In this document: positions 49,239 to 61,775 of the stretch, in pieces | How positions within the stretch are numbered: position 1 is the stretch's first letter | How the letters are laid out: every line of letters starts with the position of its first letter | Assembly: GCA_033675545.1 (NCBI GenBank) | Contig: JAWDGP010001963.1 | Span: 31,001 to 95,000 of the forward strand | From: Elysia crispata | Lineage: Eukaryota; Mollusca; Gastropoda; Plakobranchidae | Direction of reading: 5' to 3' | DNA: 64,000 nt | The notes under the pieces: model-generated | Seen by the model: only the letters and a program-made list of their open reading frames with translations | Databases searched by the model: none | What the model was told of the DNA's origin: nothing | Translations under genes and position numbers: made by a program

Positions 49239-49241
<3 letters not shown>

Positions 49242-49304
<63 letters not shown>
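49242..49304. repeat. (AT)n microsatellite
   Basis: Perfect AT units directly after a GA-rich stretch. Confidence 0.97.
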
Positions 49305-49309
<5 letters not shown>

Positions 49310-52300
49310 TTGATGAAAATTGTCAATTGCCAATTACACTTGAAGAACCATGATCATTTCATTACGGGTTCATCTTTGCGTCAGGACAAACTATTTTCAA
49401 ACAAAGACTCAAATGACACAACGGTAGGTGTACAAGATCGATATCAAACCTGTGGCTTTTACAACAACTAATTTATAGTCTTCCTTTGTGACTAGTGACA
49501 GAGCATAACAATTTGAATAAAAACAATTTTAGAGTCAACTTAACACTTAACGGCTTTTATTAATTTTGAAAACAGCATCAGCGGTGTTGGTGTAAACAAT
49601 GCGAGATGAGCCGTTTGTTGACCAAACTCTAAACTCTACACCGAGTGAGGGGTGAGTTTTATCTTCTAGTCATGCACCGGTAGTTCGAACCTTGGGAACC
49701 CCTGATAGTTGGGCTTAACGTAGAAGATATAGATAAAAAGCTTCTCAAGCTGCTGCAGTTTTGTTGCTTGTCAATCACCAGTAATGTTTAGCGAGAAGAG
49801 TGGAAAAAGGTTGAGAAAAACATGCAATCTTGTTAGAGTAGGACAGAGCCGACTCGCAGACAACCCGCAGTGTACTTGACTGAGACTGACCCTATGCAAA
49901 TCTTTACACACTGAATTTTGAATATCTATGGGTACTTCTCTACGCACAGTTTTACATCCGTGCCTCGTGTTTGATTTTTCTTTTTAAAGAGAATGATCAA
50001 GCAGCCATTGAAATAATTATGCCTCTTGCAGAGACAGTTCTCTCCCTTTATGGTATTTCAACCACCGTATAAGCCAATGATACTAATATTTCATTTTATA
50101 CACTAAGGGTAATAAGAATGAGCGAGCCTTTTTATGGTAATACATACATTCATCAACTAGACCGTGTACTGAATAATGTTATTGATTTATTTTTTTCCTA
50201 GAGAAAAAAGACAAACTTTACGGGTATAAATTAATTCAGTTTAACTTGTCTTCAAAAACCTATTGTCTAAAAGCTTTGGTGACACTATCTGTACAGCATT
50301 TCGAAGTTCCTCAGGATATGTGTTCTCTTGCTTCTGACTCATAATCACTTGTGGACTATGAGGGTGTGTAAACCATGCACGTTTCTCACGTGTGATCAGA
50401 AAGAAACAAACAAAAATGAACAGGTAACAGCCAATTTAGTTCTTTCTATTTCTTTCATTATGCCTGGCATGCTGTGATTGCGTGTTTTTAAAGTAATTGT
50501 ACGAGTCAGACTTGGAGTCAGATGTAGTGAAAATAAAACTAAACGTGAATTTTATGAGATGTTATATGAATACATTTGTCTTGGACTATTCCGTGACGTT
50601 CCCCGTGATTGAAGCATATATCTGTTTTGTTTTGTTTTTTTTTTACTTCGAGCTATGTCTCCATCTGAAAGTCAATCTTATTCATTCGTTACAATCATGA
50701 GGTTTAATAAAATACAGTCGCGGAGATTGCAAAGTTTGAGTGGGAAGTTTTTAGGCTATTTTAGTTTGTTTGATTATTTGGGGTTTTTTTTTCTAATTTT
50801 TTTTTTGTCTCATAATTCTTGCCATGAATTGACACATTGACACAATGATAATTATCCCAAGTTTCAACCAAGACTTGTATCTCGTATCAGCAAAGTACAA
50901 TTGTCTTTTATTCTTCACTCAAATCTTCAGAACAGGCTGTTATGAAGGAATGGCAGTTGACGAAGCAGTAGCAGAAAAAGAAACTTGAACCTAAAACTAC
51001 TTATGGTGGAGCCAGGCCTAAGTTCTGAACTTTAATGGGCCTAGTTAGTGACGGGGAAAATAAGTTTCCTCCTTTTTTACACCAATAGGCTGCTAGAGTG
51101 GCGGTATATTAACTTACTGCATAACTTTGTATTAGTTCACCGTCGCCAACTTTCACAAATAGTCTCAGGTTAAACCCAGCCTGAAGTCATAATCAATTCG
51201 TGACATGGTCCGCGGTCTATTTCAGCTACGTGGATGAGAAAAGAAGAGAATATGTCGGCTGACACCCTTTGCTGATCATCCATCATCTTGCTCTTTGCTT
51301 CGATTCAAGTGTTCTAAATGTTTTGTTTTAAAGAGAGGAAAAAGTACAGGTTTAATTCTCAATGTTTGCTTTTCTTATTATACCGTTAGCACGGCTCCGT
51401 ACAGAAACACGGTAACTGGTGGACATATTTAATAACTTTATTCGGGCTGATTGGCCAGTCTCCAGCATCAGATTATCTGGCTTTAATCTAGATCTAGCAC
51501 CTAGCTCGCGCGTCTCTGTTGTGGATGTAAATTTACACACCGTTTGAATCGCTCGAATACACAATACGGTAGCACAGTCGTGCAAAAAGAATTGCTTGCA
51601 GGTCACGTTTGATCAAAAGCTGCGAATCGCTTAAAATTTACTAAACTAAGCCAAATTGTACAAGAGCACAGTGTTATCGGTATTATCGAGCTTAGCAATC
51701 TGAGTTTAAAGCTTCGAGCTCGGGAAATACAGAGACCTTTGCAGCTGGCACGCTGAAAGCTCCTTTTCCTGGAGATATCAGGATGAAATACCGCATCAGA
51801 TCTCGGTCTTGCATGTCCACAAACGGTGTAAAAGTTGGTTTTTATTTGATCGAGCGAGGTAGGTTCTCTTGGTTCCCCTGGTTGCGGTGGACAATGTCCA
51901 AGTTTCTGAATCGGACATCTGTTGGTTTGGAAACCTCAAAGTTCCCTGAAAGTCTTTATTCTAGTCAATAGTTACCTTGGCTTGATCTGATTACAATAGG
52001 CCTTTACCTCTCGGTCTCATCATGATCATGTATGTCATGATTCTCGCGGGCGGGCCAGCGTGCAGTCTAATGCTGAGTGAGTAGCAGTCAAGACTTTCTG
52101 CTGCTTCATATTGCCATCATGATAAATAGGAAAAAGTATTACTGTTCTTATAAAACATAAAAAAGGAATGAGTCGTTTCGGAACTAATAACAAAACAGGC
52201 ATCATCCACAGTGATGGCTCTCCTCTCTAGCGTTATGTCTTATATCTAGCATATCTTATTGTTAAACATTTATATCACATTCTTTTGTGGTTATCTATAT

Positions 52301-54819
52301 GAACTTTGAGTAACAAATATCTTCTTCTTTAGTAGTCACTGGCCCTTAATTTTTGCTCTAAAGCAGTTCTTTCTCACTTTACGAGCCTTGGGTAGGTATA
52401 AGAAGGCATGAACATAACGCAAGAATTAAAGAAAGTATTGTTCCTCTAGACAAAACATTATAGTCCTCTTATACCGTAGAGAGGGGATCAGTGAAAGGAC
52501 AGGCACAATAGGAAATTATTGTAAACTCATATTTTTACTCATTTTGTCGCCTGATATAGGTAACATGAATAGGCCAGTAATGTTAACTCCAGATTTTTTT
52601 TTGGAGGGACAGTCTCAGGATATTCCGATATTAACATTGCTCACCTTTTGTTCAAGATATGCAGGGGAAGTGGAATCAAGTAAATTACAAACGTTTATCA
52701 TAAGAGGAGAAAAAAATTTGAAGCAAAGTAAGCTTTCACATAAAAAAGAAAGGAAGATATTTATGAGCAAGTTGTTAATAACAATTGATATGGATGATGT
52801 TAAATCATTTACATCAACAGCAGCAAAAATGAGATGAAAATAAACATCATTATTAAGATAAGTCAAAATAAGAACGGAAAAGTAAACAAAAAAAAAAAGA
52901 AAGAAACTCAAAAAAACAAGTGTTTTAGATGCCGGATTATCAACAAAATTGTTTTCTATACAAGACATTTTTTTAAGTAAAGAGGCTCGTTTGAAGCTTA
53001 TAAAATATGGTTTAATGATTTGTGGGTTCAATAGCAAGGTGTATGTAAGCACTGTATTCTCTTTTCAAGCACACCACCAGTATTGCTGAAAAAAGGACAA
53101 TTTGATATAACAACCACAAAACATAATAACAGTTATAATTCAATGAGAAATTTATGAGACCCAATTAGAGATAGATGAAGGGAAAAAAACACTTTTATTA
53201 AACTAGGCGTAACCAAAGCTTGCAATCGGTAAAATAAAAAAGGTCAAACAATAGGTTAAAAAGATCAAAATGTTGCAATCCAAACCACCTAGAAGGCAGA
53301 TGGAATCAAGGTCTGGAATTCGACCTTGTTTCGGTGAGGATGGACAAAAAGCATAAATGCCAGGCAAAATATCCAATTTTGATAATTGAGTCATCAAGAC
53401 TAGCGGAAGCGATTTTGATTTACATTCCAAATGTGGATAGACTATGAGTTGCGACAGTTCGCTTACATTTACAAGGAGAAGTAGGAGTTAAAGGAATAAC
53501 AAAAAAAATTACTACAGATATGTAATGTTGATTAGTGTTTTGCGAATCTTTGTTAAACCTACCCGAGGGGTTGTACTAGTCAAAGAGGACGAAGGAAAGG
53601 AATAATCTAACAGGAGTTTCCGCACTCAAAAATCATCCAAAGAACTGATCTCGATACCTGATTCTTTTTTCCATAAAAAAAATTGTACCACAACGTCCTG
53701 CGAATTTTGTAGGGATCAAAATCAATTCGTTCATTTTTGTAACGTCATTTCTCTTTAGACACAAAACCAGAATCAAGATCTAGATGCAGCAGCTGTCTAC
53801 AGAGAGGTTTTATAAGAGCCGTAACCTGCCTTATTACAACCTTATCATTTTGGGAGCGACTATAAACCTAAAGTTATGTTGTTGAAACCATTTTTTTCCT
53901 AACAACACGAGTAAGATGAAAATTATATAATATCGTTTGATAGACCCTTTTTACTCACAGCTTTTTATGAGCGCTACGTTTCTTTTAATAACCCATACTC
54001 ATTTAAAACTCTATACGCTCTACAATCTGAGCCTTGTCGAATTATAAGTTTGAAGGCTATAGACTCCGTGTGTAAATGTCTCCATGTATCAGTTGCCATT
54101 GAAAGATTCCTAATGCCCGATCTTTTCTTCTCATTATGAAATCCTGTTTCGGTATTTTCATTATCCAGATTTGGAATTTCTACAAAGCAGTCTGTAAGAA
54201 ATTGCGTCAGACCGCCGTCCAGTTTTTCTTATGTTCAGTTTGACTCTACAGTGAACGAGCTTTGTCGCGAAAGAAACAAGTTTACGCCTGTTTCCATTTT
54301 TATTTCTTTTTTTTCTTAACTTGATCATTTTTTTCTTCCAAATCTTAAACGTTTACTGTAAATAAGGAACAATATTCGTTCACTCGCAGTCAAAGGTATC
54401 CAATGATGGACCTTGGATATTTGCTCACACTATCAACATAATTTTGTTTTACGGTTATCATGAGAGCATTATTTTGATAAGTCCAACCCATTCGGAAGAT
54501 TGGGTTAGCAATGAGTTGCCTAAACGTCATACACCCTTTTCTAAAATCTTATTTCTTTAAATAGGTTGAGGTGGATGTTTTTGGAGTTTTGAGCATATGA
54601 GATCCTAGTATAGGATCCGTTCAAAACCTGAAACATTGGAAACCCTAAATTCTGAATTTAAAAAAAAGAGAGCCAAAAACCTGAACTTCGATTCAAATTC
54701 TGTGGTAGGTATCAACCATCACGCATCAATATTTGAGTTTTCACTGTTTCTTTGATATGAGGTTATTTTTGGACACCCTGAACAAGATTCGACAGAATCA
54801 ACATATTTTCCTTGGCCAG

Positions 54820-54955
54820 ATGTGTTTACAGAAAGATGAGAAGAAAGAGGGAAAGAAGTCACGGGGTCTGACTGTCATGACCACAACATTCTTCCTAGTA
54901 GGGGAGATTGCTGGCTGCGGACTCTTGTCTTTTCCTTGGGCGTTGAGTCGCACAG
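54820..54955 (+). CDS. Gene 2 exon 2: N-terminal tail and membrane segment 1
   Basis: 136 nt, acceptor ccttggccAG, donor GTTCGT, phase 1 out. It encodes MCLQKDEKKEGKKSRG and then TTTFFLVGEIAGCGLLSFPW. Its last 54 nt and the donor are repeated downstream in a 77-bp direct duplication. Reading past the first donor meets TAG within two codons, so that donor must be the one used. Confidence 0.9.
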
Positions 54956-55110
54956 GTTCGTAGACCAATTGAGAGCTTGGGAGATTGCTGGCTGCGGACT
55001 CTTGTCTTTTCCTTGGGCGTTGAGTCGCACAGGTTCGTAGACCAATTGAGAGCTTGGGAGATTGATACATGAGGAGCGATTTTGAGGGAGAGTGTGAAAG
55101 AGAAAGAGAC

Positions 55111-55143
<33 letters not shown>

Positions 55144-58100
55144 GAGAGTGACAGAGACAGAGAGACAGAGAGAGAAAGAAAAAAACGACCAGAAAAAGAT
55201 AGGCATTGTTTGTAGATACTTGTTTGGCGCATCTTTTCATTGCAGTAGAAAAATCTACTCTGAAACGTAATTAAGAAACTTTTCAAAGTTGCTTAGTTTA
55301 CAATATTTCACCTATCTGTCACTTAACTGAGACGACCATAAGGTGAGTTACAGATATCAAAGTCATTAACTGTAGCCTAACATTGTTATTATTGTTAGGA
55401 GTGGCCTGGATTTTTACTTTAAGTAAACTATGCAGTTTTTTGACCTATTGATATAATTTTTATCAGTGGTTTGACCAATTTTGCAAATTCATTTCGATTG
55501 TTAGAGTTTCAACGATGGCCTTTTAAATCAACTAGCAGATGTCGTTGTATAGACCTTAACAGTATCAATAGGTTTGCTTGCTTTTCTACTCCATCTTTTA
55601 CTGCAGCCTAAGCATATCATTAGAAACACTGTGGTCGATGAACTAATATCTTCATAGAATTCTATCTTCTCATAGAGAGTGAAATAAAGTACAGAACATG
55701 AGTTCTTAGATGCACTCAGTGATTTCTATTGAACAGAAATTATTCTTGGTTACTTGAAGGAACTGAGATCCTGCAAGAGAACACTTGCGATGTTATAGTA
55801 CTTAATGCTACCGCCTTCAGAGACCACAACAGGTTGTGGTCTGATTTAAGAATCTTTGGTTTAAAACAAAAAATAGTTTTAATTGCAAAAATGTGTCTCG
55901 CATTTCTGACTCGGGACGCAACATTTGGAGATTTAAATCACCACAAGACATCCACATACAGCCTACAGCTTGTAGCCACAAGACATCCACATACAGCCTA
56001 CAGCTTGTAGCCACAAGACATCCACATACAGCCTACAGCTTGTATCCTAAAGTCAACTGTAGGCAAACGGCTGTTAGGTGCATAGGACATTAGCGCATAC
56101 AGTGAATGTTATCCCGAGGTGCACTATACACAACATCTGAGGATGGTGGTCCTCAACCGTAGACAGAATATTCATCATAAAATCTTCTTCCTTGATGTTT
56201 CAGGTTGGGTCGGTATTCTCATCATTGTGTTTTTCGCTGGAGCGGCCATCTATACGGGCAATCTGTTAGGTCGGTGCTGGATGATGGTTCAGCAACGTAA
56301 GTTGGAGTACAGTTCCCAACCAGTACGCCATCCTTATCCTCTCATTGGTGAACTGGCGTTCGGTGCACCTTGCAGGTAAGTTGAATCGGGTGGATACGAG
56401 TGTTTCGTTGGATTTGGAGGAAAATTATATATCAAAGCTGGACTTTTGCTTTTATGTAGTTTCTAGTAAAAAATGGGCGTTAAGGAGGCAAGAATGTTTA
56501 GCGAATGCTAAAAGATAAATTTCTGTGGAAATCTCCACTTAGATCTTGACATTATCATTAGTTTTGTCCTTATCATCTTATGATGAGCACTATCTCATTC
56601 ACCATCACTGCTTTCAGGCAGCTGATCTCTTGCTGTGTAAACTTCACGTCTTGCGGCGCATGCGTGGCGTACCTCCTGCTGGTGGCCCAGAACCTCATGA
56701 CTTTGTTTCCTGCCGGGATTACAAGCTATGGCAATTGGTTGATAATGACAGCTGCAGCTCTCTGCCCTTTTTGTTGGCTGGGAACCCCAAAGGATTTCTG
56801 GTAAACAGAGAGTCCTTATCAAAAGATTTAGTACCGCTATAAGTATAAAAATCCTAAGAAAACAGATTAAACTTTAGCTAGCCTATGGCGTAAAGGTTGA
56901 ACACAAGGAGCAAATATAGGGGAAGTAACTGGATCAGAGGTGGCCGGGGCTTTTCGTTTTACAGTGACACAACTGATGGGACGACATTCACCTTATGCAA
57001 ACGATCCCAGTTAGATCTGTGCATGTCGCTTGACGAAGGTGTGACCTTGCAGATGCGGCGATCCAGTTTGAGAAAGTCACATTACTTACAACATTTTTTT
57101 GCTATTTTCAACAGTCTATTGGTAAATACGAAGTAGAAATTACAAATCTTGAGTGAAGATACTGCTTAACAATGGTCAAACATTGGCTGTAATAATAAAT
57201 TCAAATAAAAATGCCAAAAAAAAAATGCTTGCCGTTTGCAGGAATCGTACCTTCTACTCATTGTCGCGTCAGTAGCCGCTCGCCTAAGCCAGATTTACAC
57301 AAAATCATTTCTTCGCTTTCTAACAGAGATATAAACAACGTGAGTGTTTACCAAACCTTCATGACTGACTTTGCTAACTTAGAAATAAAGATCTGAATTG
57401 CGTCAAAGGCAAATAGCACAATTCGAAAAGTTACCAATGGAGAAAAAAAAACCGATAGAGTAAACAATAAGAATAATTCAGTTTTAATTCATGAATGTTG
57501 CGACTGAAACAGACAGTACATCACAGAATGGCTTGTTGAATTACATGCGCCAGCTTCACATGATTTCATTATACTTGTAGGAAAATATAATGTACTCTTA
57601 TCTCTGTGCTACTAGATCGGAAACCGCCGGAATCAACGGAAACACTCGAAAAGGACGCTGCCATCATGAATATTTTAAAATTGGGTAATAATGAAGATTT
57701 CTCAAACTGCTACACACATTTCGTCAGAGCTGACTGACTCCACCTATTTTGTAAATTAATCAAAATGCGGACTGCAATATGCTGTCTATGTTTATGTGAT
57801 TAATACATGCAAAGTAATGCTAAATAAAGGATACAGGATCAAACTGAATATTAAGTTTAAGAGTACTTATATTCATTCAATACTGACATAAATCTATGGT
57901 CATGGTAAATCATAATTATAGCGAATGCAATAGCAGCCTAAAGTTTTTTTCTAAAAATGCAAAAGTTAGAAAGAAATTTCTGATAATTTGTTTGCTGCAC
58001 TCATCAAACGTTACCTTTTTTTATCTAGTGCTGAAAACTTTCGTTCCAATATTAACATCAAAATATGGAATGTGAGTCTGGAGACGAATTCCCTTGAAGT

Positions 58101-59885
58101 ATTTGTTGTGATGACGTTACTGTCGTAGAGCCCTATAACTAATGTTTTTAGGTTTTTGTTATAAGTTATAGACTGCTTGGTATTCATTTTTTATTCTTTT
58201 TATTTTATCGACTACCTTACTCTACAAATGTAATGTACGAATTTCCTGAAGACAGCGCTGTGCCGTAAAAACATTGATTTCTTTATAATTGGACATCTTG
58301 AAAGCCTTTTTTAATGAAGAGAACTTATATTATTTATGCGGTTATCATCTCCAACGGTTTGCTTAAATAATATCAACAAGATTATTTATACAGGTGAGGG
58401 CAGATAGGTGCAGGAGATAAAATCATAATAAGACACATCCTATACTGACCATTTCTGTTCGATTAAACATATTCATTTGCAAGACACGAAACATAATTTT
58501 TTTTAAATTTTATTTCAGTTTGTAAAAGTGATTTTACTCACTGCAGAGACTGCTCAAAGCAAGCCTTGTCATTCACTTTCAGCACATCAGGGAAGCTAAA
58601 ACTCTTTTCAAATAGCACCGTAACGCAGGCCTGTTAAGTTTTGTTTACTACTTTAGATTTCATCCTCTTTTCTCAGAGCTATGAAGTTTTTTTTTGTTTT
58701 TCTTCTCGGGGCTGCAATAATTTAGGTTTACTACCAAAGATTTATTTTGTCCCCGCAGGGCTGCAATGTTTTAGATTAACCACCGACGATTTATTCTCTC
58801 CCCTCAGGGCTGTAAATTTTTAGGTTTACCACGAAAGATTTATTCTCTCCCCTCAGGGCTGCAATGTTTTAGGTTAATCACCAAAGATTTATTCTCTCCC
58901 CTCAGGGCTGCAATGTTTTAGGTTTACCACGAAAGATTTATTCTCTCCCCTCAGGGCTGCAATGTTTTAGGTTTACCACGAAAGATTTATTTTGTCCCCT
59001 CAGGACTGCAATGTTTTAGGTTTATCACCAAATATTTATTCTCTCCCCTCAGGGCTGCAATGCTTCAGGTTTATCACCAAATATTTATTCTCTTCCCCCA
59101 GGGCTGCAATGTTTTAGGTTTACCACGAAAGATTTATTTTCTACCCTGCGGGCTATAATTTTTTAGGTTTACTACCAAAAATTTAATCCTCTCCCCTCAG
59201 GCCTATCGCCCTGTGTGCTGTTCTCACCACGACCGTGGCAAGCGCTGTGATCCTGGCGCAGGTAGTCAGAGACGCTTCACGCGTACCACCAGCTTTCCAT
59301 GCTCCATTGGACTTGAAAACTTTTCTCATGGCGTTCGGTTTATTATCATTTGGTTTCGGCGGACATCATGTGTTTCCTACCTTCCAGGTGGACATGAAGA
59401 AACCACAGAAATTTGGCACTGCCGCCGCCATCAGTTTCACAGGTGGGTTGTGACTGTCCTCTTATATATGTATGTTTATTCGATCGCAGATTTTGATGAG
59501 GTCTCCAAGAGGACTCGTTGGGTGCTTACACATGATTGGGAACAGATGAAAAGCCAAGCTTCCGGTGGGTTCCTTACACTGAAACAAACTTCAACGATGT
59601 TGCAAAATGTAATTTTGATTCTGATCTGCATCATGGAAATAAATAGTATTCTTTCTTTTGACATTTATTTTTTCATCCAAACCTTAGATTCTTTTGACTA
59701 CTAAAAAATAAAAAATACTTCAGAGTGGGATACGCACTAAGGAAAATTGTTCTGTTTCTCTTGTTTTGAAACACATTGCGACATAACACCTAGCATGGTG
59801 TTTATTTAATTTGAATATTTTAAAGACCAATGAAATGCTTCTTCTCCTTCTTCTTCTTCTTCTTGTTCTTGTTCTTGTTCTTGTT

Positions 59886-59916
<31 letters not shown>

Positions 59917-60343
59917 AAGACTTCTTCTTCTTCTTATTCTTCTTCTTTTCCTTCTCCTTCTTCTTCTTCTTCTTCTTGTTCTTGTTCTTGTTCTTGTTCT
60001 TCTTCTTCTTCTTCTTCTTCTTCTTCTTCTTCTTCTTCTTCTTCTTCTTCTTCTTCTTCTGACTCAAAACGGATTTGACCCTGAATGCATCACAAAAACT
60101 TTTTGTCTTGCCATTTTTTAAAAATCTATTTCAAAAAGAAAAAGGATTAAATAACCCAGACGGAAACGCCCGTGTTACAGTCTATGTTATCCCCAATGGT
60201 GTTGCACTTAAACTTTTAAAGATGGGCTCCTCGCTTTTCTGGAAAAAATTATACTTCTGACCTCTATCTGTAAAGAGGGCGACAGTTATAGTTAGAGAAA
60301 AAGAGAGGAGGGAAACAGTGACAGAGACAGAGAGAGAGAGAGT

Positions 60344-60420
<77 letters not shown>

Positions 60421-61329
60421 AGGCTATTTTATTGTCCTCACACTTTCTGCCTCACCTCGTCAGCGATCTTGTGTATGTATATCCCTGTGGCTGCCGCAGC
60501 CTTCCTGGCGTACGGGTCAAACCTCCAGCCCAATGTGTTAGTATCTCTGCACCCCGGATACCTGCACTCTGCGTCTGTGATCCTCATGACTGCCCACCTA
60601 CTGGCTGGCTTCGTGATCCTTCTGAACCCAGTCAGCCAGGAGATGGAGGATCGCTGCTGTATACCGAACTGTGAGCTTTGGAAAATAGTAATATTTTGCA
60701 GTTATAAGGAGAAAAGTAATGAATTTATTGAATTATATTAAAGTAAATTATTATTTTATATAGAATGTAAGATTTGTAATGATTGTCCCAGTTTTCACGG
60801 GACGTTGAGCAACTAGCAGATCTGTCTCTCTAACAAAGTTGTCTTGCTTCCTCTCAGGTTTCTGTTTTCGCCGCGTCATGCTGAGGACAGGCATCGTCGG
60901 TCTTCTCCTGTTTGTGGCCTTGTCAGTGCCGCAGTTCGGCGCCATTATGGCTCTGATCGGCGGCTCCACCATGACCCTGGTTGTGTTCATTATTCCATGC
61001 ATGTGCTACCTCAAGCTCTCCTCCATGAAGGGAGACTGGGTTACAGTGTAAGTGTAGCATTACAAGAAAATTCATGGGACAAAAGTGGTTAGTGCAGAAA
61101 TTGAAAATTTATTATATCTAAAAGGGCTCCTAAGAATGGGAAAATAAATGCTAGGGAAGTGATAGTTATAAAGCAAGACCAGCTATCCAGTTTGTGACCT
61201 TTTTTTTTCTCTCTCTTTTTTTTTTAAGGGGGGGGGGGGTGGGTGAGAAGGAGGCTAGATACTTTTTTTTTAACTTTATTTCGCTCCTATCCATTAACTA
61301 CCATAATGTTTATTATCTTTAGTAGTAGT

Positions 61330-61418
<89 letters not shown>

Positions 61419-61775
61419 CTAATATTACCAGTTGTTGTTGTTGTTGTTGTTGTTGTCGTTGCTGTTGTTTTTATTGTTGATGCTGTGGCAAAAGAAGTAA
61501 CGGAAGCTGATTTGTTCAAGAATATAAAAACCTGCAACAGAGAAATTAATGCTTTTACATATGCATTTTCTTTTACAAAACATTTATATTTTTTGCTAAT
61601 TGTCATACTGTCTCTCTCCTAATTCCCTGGCAGTGAAGTGCCGTTCCACGAGAAGGTGCTGTGTGTGGAGATCATACTGGTTGGTGCAGTCGGAGGAGCA
61701 GCAGCAACCTACTCAGCTCTGGACGCGTTGACCTACAGTCACTTCTCCATGCCTCTCTATCTTTCCTGGCGTTGA
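54820..61775 (+). CDS. AAAP-family amino acid transporter, gene 2 (tandem paralogue)
   Basis: Same transporter family and direction as gene 1. Exons are 54820-54955, 56204-56375, 56618-56800, 59201-59442, 60464-60670, 60858-61047 and 61634-61775. Exon lengths equal those of gene 1 except the last, which is 9 nt shorter, and phases are identical, so the pair arose by gene duplication. It encodes 423 aa from the exon-2 ATG with no internal stop. Segment 1 holds GEIAGCGLLSFPWALSRT and segment 6 holds FGFGGHHVFPTFQVDMKKP. Introns are shorter than in gene 1 (intron 3 is 242 bp against 3.4 kb). Exon 2 opens after a good acceptor, so an upstream leader exon is likely but was not found. Tandem arrays sit on the exon 2 donor, the exon 5 acceptor and the stop. 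Confidence 0.9.
54902..55064 (+). repeat. 77-bp direct duplication over gene 2 exon 2 donor
   Basis: 54902-54978 and 54979-55055 are identical, followed by the first 9 nt of a third copy. The unit begins within GEIAGCG of segment 1, runs through the GTTCGT donor and ends in the intron. The perfect identity points to a recent event. Confidence 0.95.
55100..55178. repeat. (GA)n/(CAGA)n tract after gene 2 exon 2
   Basis: Mixed GA and CAGA units in the same relative position as the GA/GATA tract of gene 1, once the 77-bp duplication is discounted. Confidence 0.95.
55942..56046. repeat. 35-bp unit repeated three times before gene 2 exon 3
   Basis: Three consecutive copies of cacaagacatccacatacag followed by cctacagcttgtagc. 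The copies are almost perfect and lie in the intron between exons 2 and 3, ending about 160 bp before the acceptor. Confidence 0.93.
56204..56375 (+). CDS. Gene 2 exon 3: membrane segment 2 and loop
   Basis: 172 nt, acceptor gtttcAG, donor GTAAGT. It encodes WVGILIIVFFAGAAIYTGNL and a loop ending VRHPYPLIGELAFGAPCR. The C-terminal part of the loop matches gene 1 closely, while the middle (QQRKLEYSSQ) differs. Confidence 0.92.
56618..56800 (+). CDS. Gene 2 exon 4: membrane segments 3 and 4
   Basis: 183 nt, acceptor ctttcAG, donor GTAAAC. It encodes QLISCCVNFTSCGACVAYLL, a loop with LMTLFPAGITSYGNW, then TAAALCPFCWLGTPKDF. It is close to gene 1 exon 4. Confidence 0.92.
56801..58711. other. Gene 2 intron between exons 4 and 5
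   Basis: AT-rich, nothing recognisable until the decayed lead-in to the 49-bp acceptor array near 58625. Confidence 0.7.
58712..59200 (+). repeat. 49-bp tandem array of splice-acceptor units before gene 2 exon 5
   Basis: Ten units of 49 bp, each of the form ctgcaatgttttaggtttac, then an A-rich middle, then tttattctctcccctcaggg. Every unit ends with a pyrimidine tract and CAG (one has degenerated to GCG), and the last one is the true acceptor of exon 5. More decayed copies may reach back to about 58625. The corresponding intron end of gene 1 holds a single copy. Confidence 0.95.
59201..59442 (+). CDS. Gene 2 exon 5: membrane segments 5, 6 and start of 7
   Basis: 242 nt, acceptor ctcccctcAG, donor GTGGGT. 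It encodes PIALCAVLTTTVASAVILAQ and FGFGGHHVFPTFQVDMKKPQ. The acceptor is the last of about ten tandem copies of the same pyrimidine tract plus CAG. Confidence 0.92.
59838..60060. repeat. (CTT)n/(TTG)-interrupted satellite
   Basis: CTT units with TTGTTC blocks, in the intron between gene 2 exons 5 and 6. The poly-Lys and poly-Phe frames here are artefacts. Confidence 0.96.
60317..60415. repeat. (GA)n microsatellite before gene 2 exon 6
   Basis: GA units with GTGA interruptions, ending 48 bp before the exon 6 acceptor. Confidence 0.97.
60464..60670 (+). CDS. Gene 2 exon 6: membrane segments 7 and 8
   Basis: 207 nt, acceptor cctcgtcAG, donor GTGAGC. It encodes ILCMYIPVAAAAFLAYGSNL and VILMTAHLLAGFVILLNPVS. 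A (GA)n tract ends only 48 bp before the acceptor, so the usual pyrimidine tract is squeezed into the short space between. Confidence 0.92.
60858..61047 (+). CDS. Gene 2 exon 7: membrane segments 9 and 10
   Basis: 190 nt, acceptor cttcctctcAG, donor GTAAGT. Positions 60835-60969 are identical to 43894-44028 of gene 1, after which the two diverge (gene 2 reads MTLVVFIIPCMCYLKLSSMK). It has one donor, unlike the repeated donors of gene 1. Confidence 0.92.
61319..61460. repeat. (AGT)n and (GTT)n tract between gene 2 exons 7 and 8
   Basis: About 100 bp of AGT followed by about 8 GTT units. Confidence 0.97.
61634..61775 (+). CDS. Gene 2 exon 8: last membrane segment and stop
   Basis: 142 nt including TGA (61773-61775), acceptor ccctggcAG. 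It encodes VPFHEKVLCVEIILVGAVGG, AAATYSALDALTYSHFSMPL and the tail YLSWR. The last 49 nt form the first unit of the 44-bp array that fills the 3' UTR. Confidence 0.92.

Larger units (their letters stand above)
45796..54819. other. Intergenic region between the two transporter genes
   Basis: About 9 kb, AT-rich, with the microsatellites and 88-bp duplication listed. A leader exon of gene 2 should lie here, but no phase-0 ATG exon resembling gene 1 exon 1a or 1b was found. Confidence 0.5.

Noticed and set aside
49676-49700. B-box-like gtagttcgaacctt
   Set aside because: No A-box at the right distance upstream and no T-run, so no tRNA or SINE call.
52544-53052. Open frames on both strands around 52.5-53.0 kb
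   Set aside because: Lys-, Asn- and Phe-rich AT background with no exon borders. They were considered as a gene 2 leader but end without a phase-0 donor.
59720-60067. Poly-Lys frame on the minus strand
   Set aside because: Translation of the (CTT)n satellite.
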